Part shown: piece by piece, positions 17,582 to 25,429 of the stretch
Position numbering within the stretch: position 1 is the stretch's first letter
Layout of the letters: each line of letters begins with the position of its first letter
Assembly (NCBI GenBank): GCA_934217675.1
Contig: CAKQCV010000013.1
Span: 1-53,827 of the forward strand
DNA: 53,827 nucleotides
Source of the DNA: an uncultured Prevotella sp.
Lineage (GTDB): Bacteria > Bacteroidota > Bacteroidia > Bacteroidales > Bacteroidaceae
Direction: 5' to 3'
Notes under the pieces: model-generated
Databases searched by the model: none
What the model was told of the DNA's origin: nothing
The model's input: the letters and a program-made list of their open reading frames with translations, nothing else
Program-made: the position numbers and the translations under genes

Positions 17582-17846
17582 GCGGATTGTTAAAATGTAT
17601 CTTATAAATCTGTTCATAATCAATTGTAAATTTTATTTGATCTAATATTCCGTTTATTTCTTTTTGTTGAACATTTCCATTTGGATATGGAGTTGCCATT
17701 ATATCACCAACATATCCGTCATATTCATGCGCAACATTATTTTTATCTACAAAGTATTTGTCTTTTAATCCCAATAGGTGTCCAAATTCATGTGGGGCAG
17801 GATCGTCATTTACATTATTGTTTGACAACATGTTCACCGTTCTCAT
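17571..17846 (-). CDS. Zincin-type metallopeptidase tip, probable RHS toxin C-terminus (displaced fragment)
   Basis: The 91-residue frame contains APHEFGHLLGLKDKY, the HExxHxxGxxD zinc-binding motif of metzincin/snapalysin-like peptidases. About 30 residues later comes DIMATPY, which resembles the Met-turn. Such short zincin domains are found at the C-termini of RHS polymorphic toxins. Here it overlaps the end of the RHS-like N-terminal gene in another frame. It may start at ATG 17846 or 17831 inside that gene, or be read only after a frameshift. The overlapping lipoprotein gene downstream is a candidate immunity gene. The active-site residues appear intact, but secretion would need fusion to the upstream N-terminus. 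Confidence 0.6.
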   Translation of the reverse strand: MRTVNMLSNNNVNDDPAPHEFGHLLGLKDKYFVDKNNVAHEYDGYVGDIMATPYPNGNVQQKEINGILDQIKFTIDYEQIYKIHFNNPHDF

Positions 17847-18939
17847 AAGTTACCGTCACTTCCGGATAGAACACGCTATAGGAACTATTATTGCAATATG
17901 AAAAAGACGGGATGTCGCTGCATGTTATAAAATTGGATTTCTGATAACCAAGGAAGTTTCCCCAATAAAAGCACGTGTTGTATCGCCACATGAAATTTTC
18001 CACTGAGTCAAAACAGTCATTGTTCTTGTAGGTGTAGGATCTTTTTAGTGCACAACTGCTTATTTGCTTTATCCTTAGTCCGCCAAAGCTGTTTAGGGGA
18101 GTGTTCAGTTCGTATGTAAACGAAGTCGTTCCACCTGTAGGATATGTAATTCCTTTTAATATAAGCATTTGTGCATATTCCAAACTTGGATATCGTGAAT
18201 CTTCTATCTCGTAATAATCAAATTTTTGATGCCAAAAAGAACTGGTGGTATAACACAAGTATGCATCTTTCACCACACCAAGAGGAATGCCACAGCCTTT
18301 TTTGTATCCATTGTAATATCCCCAATAATCTTTACTTGCATGAAGTTCACTTGCTTTTCCATGTAGCTCATAGTATGGCAAGTTAGTGTTTCTGTTGTAA
18401 GTGAAAGAGTATTTGCCTTCGTCAGAGAGGTCTACAGATTCAATGTTCTTGGAAGCTTCATAACATTGTTTATACGACCAGTACAATGTGTCTTGATTCA
18501 TGTCACCACTTTTCAAATCCGGCAGACCTCTCACTGTTCTTGTTATTGCTCCTCCGGCATTCAAGACCCATCCCAAGCCTACACACGTTGCAACATCGTC
18601 AGTCTTTATACCAGAAGCATGGTATGAAATTGATATTGGGAGAGTATAATTACCAGCTTTAATGTTATATAGAGGTATCGAGATGTTCGGAACACCCGTG
18701 GAAAGATTTACAGGTATTTCTCCATAACGTGACAATGCAGAAGCCTGTGGGGTTTTGGGAAGAATATAGATCAATGGCGATAACGAGTCTGGTTGTTCGG
18801 TTGAAACCAACCGAGGAGATTTCAATGATAGTGTATCAACAATCATTGATACACTATCATTAACAGCATAAATCCTCATGGTCAATGAAATGACTATGAA
18901 CAATGTCAGTAATATATATTTGTAATCTTTCAATTTCAT
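17815..18939 (-). pseudogene. RHS/YD-family secreted protein, N-terminal part only
   Basis: From ATG 18939 the 374-residue product has a signal peptide (YILLTLFIVISLTMRIYA). It then has the conserved start of Bacteroidota RHS-type proteins: YGEIPVNLSTGVPNISIPLY, LPISISYHASGIK, and VGLGWVLNAGGAITRTVRGLPD. Such proteins normally continue for 1000-2500 residues with YD repeats and an RHS core that cages a C-terminal toxin. Here the frame stops after VTYENGEHVVKQ, and the toxin-tip domain follows at once in another frame. I infer an internal deletion of the core. A perfect 16-bp hairpin (18824-18861) lies just after the signal peptide codons. A longer start at 19056 is possible but less signal-like. 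Confidence 0.7.
18824..18861. repeat. Perfect 16-bp inverted repeat inside the RHS-like gene
   Basis: AATGATAGTGTATCAA (18824-18839) and its exact complement (18846-18861) surround a six-base loop. It encodes the residues just after the signal peptide (around NDSVSMIVDTLSL). Perfect 16-bp arms are unexpected in coding sequence. It could be an mRNA structure slowing translation during export, a protein-binding site or a recombination site. Confidence 0.9.
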
Positions 18940-19015
18940 CCACATTGCTTTTATACTATATACCATTGTAAATATATATATAATATAAACACAAAACAAG
19001 CAAGTGTCAGAAATA

Positions 19016-19023
19016 CAAATATA
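19016..19023 (-). promoter_or_regulatory. Possible -7 promoter of the RHS-like gene
   Basis: The minus strand reads TATATTTG, matching TAnnTTTG, about 76 bp before ATG 18939. No clear -33 element is present. Its position favours the short over the long (19056) start. Confidence 0.35.
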
Positions 19024-19254
19024 ACATAACTCAAGCACCTTACATACGCGCAACATACAACAAGTGCAATTAATAGCATCTTCTGATTTTTATTTTGTTT
19101 CCTTTATCCCTCATCCCTCACTTTTCAAGTATAACGATCTATATATCAATATTGTATAAAGGTGAGGAATATATACATCCATCACTTGTCATAACATAAT
19201 TTCTGTAAACTGAGTAATACATAATATCATTCAAGTTCCCAGAAGTAAAAAACA

Positions 19255-19290
19255 AATACCCCCGATAAGTATATACTTGCCGGGGGTATT
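19255..19290 (-). terminator. Intrinsic terminator of the propeller/FnIII protein gene
   Basis: AATACCCCCG (19255-19264) pairs with CGGGGGTATT (19281-19290), with a further AAGTATATACTT palindrome inside. On the minus strand the stem is followed by TGTTTTTTAC. This is a classic intrinsic terminator located 19 bp after the stop codon. Confidence 0.9.
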
Positions 19291-19308
19291 GCATTATGAA
19301 AAATTCTT

Positions 19309-22300
19309 TTATCTTACAATAGCAATTTTGCGGGTTATCTTCTTGCCATCAGCAATAGCCTTCACAATATAAGTTCCGGCAGCAACGCCATCAATAGAAA
19401 CTGTGTTGCCAGCTGCTGATGCTATGGTTTGACCTGCAGCAGAAACTATTTCTACTGATTTCACATCATTGCCCATCACACTCAGTTCGTTGTTTTCCTG
19501 GCGTATTTCTATACTCTCTATAACATTGTTGTCGATTCCTGTTGAAGAGATATAGAAACGAGTGATGCCACCAGCTACGCTTACCGGACTTAGCGGATAA
19601 TAAGCATTTACCTGAATGGTGTGCTCATTGTTGTCCTCTTTTCCAAAGTCATAGCAGAATGAAGGTTCCTTTATCATTTCCGCATTCTTCTTTGCTCCGT
19701 CAATCAGAACATCATATCCTGTGGCAGGAACGGTTGCAATCGAAGGGTTCTCGATATTCAGACCAATCATCCAGTTAGCATAAACAGCAACTGAAGTGAG
19801 AGGATTCCACGAACTGCCATCGAGAGAGTACAAATCAGAATATCCCGTTAATGAAGCAGTTTTGTCTACAGCAAGAGCCGCACTGTTTGGCGTAACGTCG
19901 TAACAGTCAATCACGAGTTGGTATTGAGCCTTAGAGTCAACAGCTATAGGCTCAGGGAACGCCACCTCGTTCCACTGCCCTACCGTATAGTCGTCAACCT
20001 CAGCCTCGCTCACCATTTCACCGTTCTTATACAAGTAAGCCGTGAAGGTGGCATCAGCCAAAGGATAGAATCTTGCCGAGCGTATAACATATCCGTCGCG
20101 CCCACGGAAGGTCTTTGACGGATATATCGCACTTGCCATCAGTCCGTAGTTGTTTTCTGCAGGAGCCTTTACTGTCTGTGTGGAAGCTTCACCCGAACAA
20201 TACTGCACATTCACATTATCGCTATACTCAGGAGCCTCCCACGTTGCTTTGACAGCAGTTGCTGATGTTTTCTCCACATTCACTTCATCCACCTTCTCCA
20301 GCTGCTCGTCGTTAGGCACAATGGCGAGAGAAGCATAGTTGACGGCAGATTCCTGTCCGTCTTCATACACGGCACTCACTCCCACTGTGTGATTTCCTTC
20401 CGACAGATTTGGGATAAGGAAAGGCGAAGCCTCGGAGCTGGCAAGCATAGATCCGTCGACAAACACGTTGTAACTCTTTACATTATCCTTGTTCATGTCG
20501 GCACCCTCAGGAGCGATGGTAGCATCAATTGCCCATGAAGCAGCATATAGATAATTCTCTGTCTGCATCAGCTGTCCGATAGAATAGAAATCATCTTCTG
20601 TTGTAAGGCGCAGCAAATCAGAATATCCCTCCACTGCTCTTCCGTAATCCAGGGCGTTGATGCTCTGCGAAGCCTTTGTAACAGCCACCTCAAGGGCAAC
20701 GAGCAAATCGCCTGAAGGGATGTCCTGTGGGGTGTCGAGCTTCACCACGTTGCGCATTCCGCAATTAAGCTTCTGTGTGACAGGCTGAGAATATATCCGC
20801 TGCAGCTTGCCTTCAGCATCATGGGTATATAAATTTATCTTCCATCCGCCTTGCTCCTCCAATGGATAGAAGCCTACAGATGTTATTTTCTGTCCCTTGT
20901 ATGCTCCCAGTTCTGTTTTGTCGAAGAGGATAGCAGTTTCGTAGCTCAAATTGTCATATCCCAGTCCGAAGGTCTCTATGTCGGCTCCATCCGCATTGAA
21001 ATATGTGAGCGAGCTAAAGTTTGTGTATGGATTTGCCCATTCAAGATATGCTGAATTGTAGCCATGCTGCTGAGCAAAGACGCCAGAAGGAGTTGAGAGC
21101 TCTTTTGTCACAACGGCAACTGCCACCTCTGAACTCTTCACCGACTCAGCATCACCGTACACAGCACTTACTGAATAGCTGTGCTTTCCTACAGGCACCT
21201 TTGAATCAACAAACGACTCCCCTGTAATGACCTCTCCGTTCAGCTTCTCACCGTCTCTGTAAACGTTATATCCAGTTATTCCCTTAGCCGCAACATTAGG
21301 TTTCCACGATACCAATACAGAAGAAATGCCCGACAGCTGCGAAGCTTTTACTCCCACCGGACAGAGTCCTGTTGTTGTCTGGTTGAACTTAACCACCATC
21401 GACTGCATTGAAACCGAGTAATTGCCGTTTTCGTCCTTGTCATCGTTGTAATACTGGAATCCCATCACATTGCCGTCGGCAGAGATTGTGCTGGCACGCA
21501 CCACCTGATAATAGTCGGTTTCTGGAGCCAGGAACACATGTTCTGCTGCAAGATCTATGCCCTGTGCTTTAAGATAATCATCTGCATAATATCCTGCTCC
21601 ATCCTTATATATATATCCGCGGTCGTTGTTCTCACACATTATAATCGAAGCATCATCGGTAAGGTCAAACACATCAAAGTTTGCCATATCATCTCCTGGA
21701 ACGATAGATGTTTTCTCCTTCGTTGCCATATCATAAACCACGGTTGCCGCAGTTTTGCCGTTCAAGGTTGTCCACCCACCAAAATACAGCAGTTTCTCGC
21801 CATTGTGCGAGAACTTTCGGCAAGAACTCCACGGCGACTGATATTCAGGGTTCAGCATCGTGTATTCTCCCGATGCCACATCCCAGATGGCAGCCGTGCG
21901 ATTTTTGTCTTGCACCCATCCAGCCACAGTTTTTCCGTCTGGCGATATTGTATAAGCCATAGAGCAGTTGTTTCTGTTTTGTAACTGCTTGTATATCTTA
22001 CCGTCTTTCCACACGTATCCAGTGTACACGTCGCCTTTCTGCACCACTCCCGACACATAGTGCCCATCGGGTGAGATACAGTAGGCATTGGAGAAATTCA
22101 CGTCATTGTCAGGCATTTCAAACCTGTTCCACTTGTGGTTTGCCCAATATCCAGCCAATGTTACGGATGCTCCGTTTGTTTTGTATGTATTGTCGGTATA
22201 TTGTCCCACCACGACACCGTCGTCAGAAACCGAATAGGCAATAGATGGGTTTGCAGGATTAAGTAGTTCTATCTCACCGCTTTCAAGGTTCCACAGGAAA

Positions 22301-22476
22301 GCATACCGCTCGTCGCCATAATCGGCATAAACGCCACACGCCCACTTTCCGTTTCCAGATGCAGAAACTATACGATATTCGTTTGGTGTTTTCATCACCA
22401 AAGGGGAAACCGCAGTTTGAGCCAATGCCGCACCGCTTGCAAGAAGCGTGGCAAAGAGTAACTTTGTTCTCATCAT
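19309..22476 (-). CDS. Large secreted propeller/FnIII protein with T9SS-like C-terminus
   Basis: The 1055-residue product has a signal peptide (LLFATLLASGAALAQ). Residues about 30-370 form a repetitive beta-propeller-like region, with repeats of the type ISPDGHYVSGVV, ISPDGKTVAGWV and FSHNGEKLLYF. A fibronectin-III-like domain follows (about 372-460, GYNVYRDGEKL), then a jelly-roll segment, another Ig/FnIII-like part (YNVFVDGSMLASS) and a second jelly-roll. The end, AAGTYIVKAIADGKKITRKIAIVR-like, fits a T9SS sorting domain. I infer a surface-exposed binding or scaffold protein. No enzymatic motif is visible. No promoter motif is seen in the 120-bp gap upstream, so read-through from the YD-like gene across the hairpin at 22528-22569 is possible. 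Confidence 0.75.
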   Translation of the reverse strand: MMRTKLLFATLLASGAALAQTAVSPLVMKTPNEYRIVSASGNGKWACGVYADYGDERYAFLWNLESGEIELLNPANPSIAYSVSDDGVVVGQYTDNTYKTNGASVTLAGYWANHKWNRFEMPDNDVNFSNAYCISPDGHYVSGVVQKGDVYTGYVWKDGKIYKQLQNRNNCSMAYTISPDGKTVAGWVQDKNRTAAIWDVASGEYTMLNPEYQSPWSSCRKFSHNGEKLLYFGGWTTLNGKTAATVVYDMATKEKTSIVPGDDMANFDVFDLTDDASIIMCENNDRGYIYKDGAGYYADDYLKAQGIDLAAEHVFLAPETDYYQVVRASTISADGNVMGFQYYNDDKDENGNYSVSMQSMVVKFNQTTTGLCPVGVKASQLSGISSVLVSWKPNVAAKGITGYNVYRDGEKLNGEVITGESFVDSKVPVGKHSYSVSAVYGDAESVKSSEVAVAVVTKELSTPSGVFAQQHGYNSAYLEWANPYTNFSSLTYFNADGADIETFGLGYDNLSYETAILFDKTELGAYKGQKITSVGFYPLEEQGGWKINLYTHDAEGKLQRIYSQPVTQKLNCGMRNVVKLDTPQDIPSGDLLVALEVAVTKASQSINALDYGRAVEGYSDLLRLTTEDDFYSIGQLMQTENYLYAASWAIDATIAPEGADMNKDNVKSYNVFVDGSMLASSEASPFLIPNLSEGNHTVGVSAVYEDGQESAVNYASLAIVPNDEQLEKVDEVNVEKTSATAVKATWEAPEYSDNVNVQYCSGEASTQTVKAPAENNYGLMASAIYPSKTFRGRDGYVIRSARFYPLADATFTAYLYKNGEMVSEAEVDDYTVGQWNEVAFPEPIAVDSKAQYQLVIDCYDVTPNSAALAVDKTASLTGYSDLYSLDGSSWNPLTSVAVYANWMIGLNIENPSIATVPATGYDVLIDGAKKNAEMIKEPSFCYDFGKEDNNEHTIQVNAYYPLSPVSVAGGITRFYISSTGIDNNVIESIEIRQENNELSVMGNDVKSVEIVSAAGQTIASAAGNTVSIDGVAAGTYIVKAIADGKKITRKIAIVR

Positions 22477-22527
22477 ATAATTCTATATTGTTTTTTTATT
22501 CTTTATTATCTACATAAGCCAAAACAA

Positions 22528-22569
22528 GCAGATAAGCGATGGGCACTTCAAGCCAACATGCTTATCTGC
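22528..22569 (-). terminator. Hairpin after the YD-like repeat gene
   Basis: GCAGATAAGC (22528-22537) pairs perfectly with GCTTATCTGC (22560-22569), with a 22-base loop. On the minus strand the stem is followed by TTGTTTTGG. It probably ends or attenuates transcription of the 22597-25212 gene before the next minus-strand gene. Confidence 0.7.
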
Positions 22570-22596
22570 CTGTTTTTCTATATTCAAGCCTTTGGC

Positions 22597-25212
22597 TTAT
22601 TTCACTTTGTATTTATAAGCACTAACCTTTCCGTTCTTTTCCACACATATAATATATGTGGAAGCTGGCAGGCGGTCGAGCGAGATGCTTTCAGCATTAT
22701 CCTCGGCATAAACTTTCTGTCCGTTTGTCGAGAACACCGTTACGTTTGCATTGTTTCCAAGAGTAACCACATTACCGTTGAATCTAACATCAACAGTTCC
22801 ATCGGCAGCAGCAGTTTCTATTGCCGTGCATCCCTCTATATCCTTCAGTCTGATGGTGATAGTGTCAGAGATAGCCCTTCCGAGCTGATATTTTGTAACT
22901 ACATAAGCCTCAACATCCTCATCATAGAGCATCACAGTAGCCTTATTCGCTGCCACATCCGTTGTGTCAAGCTCTGCCACTCCAGCCCCAACAAAGTAGA
23001 TGCTGTTCTTCACAAATCCATACTTGTCCATATCCTCAGGATTCTTCCAGCTCAAGTCTGCATAATAAGTCTTCACCATGTTCATGATGTTGCCTGTTGT
23101 TTCAATCTTACCGCCAGCAAGAGCCAAATCTGTAACAGCAGGAAGCTTTGTTTCAAGTTTCACGTCCATAGGGTTTGTGGAATAGTATCCCACCCATTCT
23201 GTTTCGTCAGCTCCGGTGTTGCCCATATCATCCATGTCATCCATTGGTCCGAATTCGCTGTTTGCCGAAAATACAGGCTGCAGGAAATAAGAGTAGTTTC
23301 CGTTCTTCACTCCCTTGTCCTGATACTTGCACAGTCCCTCCATGTCGTCGTAAACGTCATAGATGCTGACAGTGTCAACAGGCACGCAGTCGCGATAAAT
23401 CACCACATTGCAATTCTGCGAGTATGCAAGCTGTGGAACAGTGAACAGTATATTAACTGTGTTCACAAGCTCTGGATCCTTCTCTGCCATGAACTCCATT
23501 GTAGTCATCTCAGCCATGTCGGAAAAGTCGCCATATACATATTTCTGTGGCAGATTGTTGGCATACCAAACACCACCAGAATATGTAGAGTCGCAAACCT
23601 GTATTTCGTTCACATTTCCATCAACAGGCTTATATTCTGTCTTCATGTACGGCACTTCGTTTTGCTGCTCGTCAAACAGGTTCTTTGTGTAAAGCTTCAG
23701 GATGTTATTATCATATTCCCACATCTCTATCTGCTTCATCTTGTTCATTGTCTCTCCTGGGAATTCAGGGTCTTCAACCTGATTGTACTGGAATTCCTGC
23801 ACCTTGTTGCCGTTCTCGTCGTATGCCAGTTCTGCCTCATATTTATAAGAGTCATAAGCTCCCGTTGACGAGTAGTGCCATGCGTTTCCATTCTCGTCAT
23901 AGTTGCTGTAAGTGATTTGCTGTGTCAGCGTTTTTGTTCTCTTTGTATATGTAGACTTTGTGGCAAGAGTTCCATCCTCATTGTATGTGTAAACATTATA
24001 TGAGTATGAGGTAGAATCGGATGTCAGTTTTCCGTTCTCGTCGTAAACATAGCTTTCTGAATTATAAGTCTTCTTCCATGCATAGTCGTCAAAATCGTAG
24101 GCTCCCCACTGATAACTGTCTTTGCCAACCATGTTTCCGTTTTCGTCGAATCTTGTTTTTGTAATGTTCAAAGGAGAAAACTTGTCTGACACGCCACCCG
24201 TTTCAGCATATTCGCGCCCATAGGAAGCACTTCCCACCATCTTACCGTCGGTGTTGTAATAGAAGTATTCTCGCTTTGAGTCCGTATCAACAGGAATGTC
24301 TCCCATTGAGCTTCCGTAAGTCACTTTTTCTATCAAGAAGCGTGTATTCTTCTTGCTCGAAGCAGGCGGATCGGCAGGAGTGCCGTTGGCTGATGATTTT
24401 CCGTAGGATATTGCAGCAAGATTATCCGACAGTTCTCCTTTCAGCGAAACGGTTTTTTCATCAAGGTCGAATGCAATAACCTTTTTGCTCTCCACGAGAT
24501 AAGCAGTCTTTCCATCCTCTGCCACAGCCAAGCTGTTGTATGAAGACCATCCAGCCGAGAGTGAAGAGTTTGAAATATATGGAGTAACTTCAAACGAAGA
24601 AGACACTTTATAAAGGTTTGGATAAGATTTCGTGTTGTCGGTCACGTTTTCTACAAGGTAGAACCCTCCGTTGTGGTCGGAGGCAATGGCATGATATGCC
24701 CCCAGGAAACTTGCCACCTGCTCCATCGATCCGTCAGTTTGGTTCACAGAGTAAAGGTTGGTGACATACTTGTCATTGTCGTTGAAAGAGATCTCCATGG
24801 CGTAGAGCACATCGTTCTTCTCGTCGTAAGTCATGCCTGAAGCATTGTATCCTGGTTTGCTGTATCCATAAGAGAAGTTGTTCACAACTACCATCTCGCC
24901 TGTGGTAAAGTTTAATGTTGCCAAGGCAACCGTTTCTTCATAGGTATCGGGGTCGAGTATCGAAACGAAAGCATAATACTTGTCGCCTGCCGTTGTGCCA
25001 CACTTCACCTCTGTTGCACCCTCGAATGTAAAGTCGGGTGCCAGGGTAGTTACTGCGGATGTATTGACGTTGTCAAGATTCAAGGATGCAGAACGAGCAC
25101 CAAAGGAGTAGGACGGAATTAAACCGTAAACCACATTGTCTGCCCAAGTCACAACCGATGAACCTATTGTCATAGCCAAGACCGCAAATGTTCTAAGTAG
25201 ACATTTTTTCAT
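22597..25212 (-). CDS. Secreted YD-like repeat protein with T9SS-like C-terminus
   Basis: The 871-residue product has a signal peptide (FAVLAMTIGSSVVTWA). Residues about 30-275 resemble a beta-propeller (SDHNGGFYLVENV, AEDGKTAYLV). From about 295 to 560 come short tyrosine-rich repeats with the phrases YDENGKL, YNEDGTL, FDENGNM and YDENGNK, similar to YD/RHS-type repeats but without an RHS core motif. The C-terminal 75 residues (STNGQKVY...STYIICVEKNGKVSAYKYKVK-like) form a T9SS-type sorting domain. I infer an extracellular, probably carbohydrate-binding or adhesive protein. It has its own promoter and is divergent from the second Omp28-like gene. Confidence 0.75.
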   Translation of the reverse strand: MKKCLLRTFAVLAMTIGSSVVTWADNVVYGLIPSYSFGARSASLNLDNVNTSAVTTLAPDFTFEGATEVKCGTTAGDKYYAFVSILDPDTYEETVALATLNFTTGEMVVVNNFSYGYSKPGYNASGMTYDEKNDVLYAMEISFNDNDKYVTNLYSVNQTDGSMEQVASFLGAYHAIASDHNGGFYLVENVTDNTKSYPNLYKVSSSFEVTPYISNSSLSAGWSSYNSLAVAEDGKTAYLVESKKVIAFDLDEKTVSLKGELSDNLAAISYGKSSANGTPADPPASSKKNTRFLIEKVTYGSSMGDIPVDTDSKREYFYYNTDGKMVGSASYGREYAETGGVSDKFSPLNITKTRFDENGNMVGKDSYQWGAYDFDDYAWKKTYNSESYVYDENGKLTSDSTSYSYNVYTYNEDGTLATKSTYTKRTKTLTQQITYSNYDENGNAWHYSSTGAYDSYKYEAELAYDENGNKVQEFQYNQVEDPEFPGETMNKMKQIEMWEYDNNILKLYTKNLFDEQQNEVPYMKTEYKPVDGNVNEIQVCDSTYSGGVWYANNLPQKYVYGDFSDMAEMTTMEFMAEKDPELVNTVNILFTVPQLAYSQNCNVVIYRDCVPVDTVSIYDVYDDMEGLCKYQDKGVKNGNYSYFLQPVFSANSEFGPMDDMDDMGNTGADETEWVGYYSTNPMDVKLETKLPAVTDLALAGGKIETTGNIMNMVKTYYADLSWKNPEDMDKYGFVKNSIYFVGAGVAELDTTDVAANKATVMLYDEDVEAYVVTKYQLGRAISDTITIRLKDIEGCTAIETAAADGTVDVRFNGNVVTLGNNANVTVFSTNGQKVYAEDNAESISLDRLPASTYIICVEKNGKVSAYKYKVK

Positions 25213-25259
25213 AATTATTGTGTTTTAGTGTTTATTTGTAATTTTCTCTTATTTGGCGA

Positions 25260-25289
25260 CAAAGGTACAAAAATACTTTTAATTACAAA
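25260..25289 (-). promoter_or_regulatory. Promoter of the YD-like repeat gene
   Basis: On the minus strand TTTG (25286-25289) and TACCTTTG (25260-25267) are separated by 18 bases, close to the Bacteroidota -33/-7 arrangement. The start codon is about 48 bp downstream. Confidence 0.65.
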
Positions 25290-25317
25290 CATTTTGTCGC
25301 TTTATTTCTATTATTTG

Positions 25318-25348
25318 TTGCACATTTAAACCTTTTGCTATAACTTTG
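25318..25348 (+). promoter_or_regulatory. Promoter of the Omp28-like/subtilase operon
   Basis: TTG (25318-25320) and TAACTTTG (25341-25348) are separated by 20 bases. The leader would be about 75 bases. It is divergent from the YD-like gene promoter with about 30 bp between them. Confidence 0.65.
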
Positions 25349-25429
25349 CAAGCAATTGGAGAAACATTATACATATTATATATACAGCACTAAGTAAGCA
25401 AATAACAAAAAATAATTAAATTTTGCAAT

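Noticed and set aside
22558..23868. 436-codon plus-strand open frame
   Set aside because: It is antisense to the YD-like repeat gene, has no promoter or protein-like features and is explained by codon composition of the real gene.
22597..25212. Full RHS toxin
   Set aside because: It has YD-like repeats but no RHS core motif or toxin tip and ends in a T9SS-type sorting domain.
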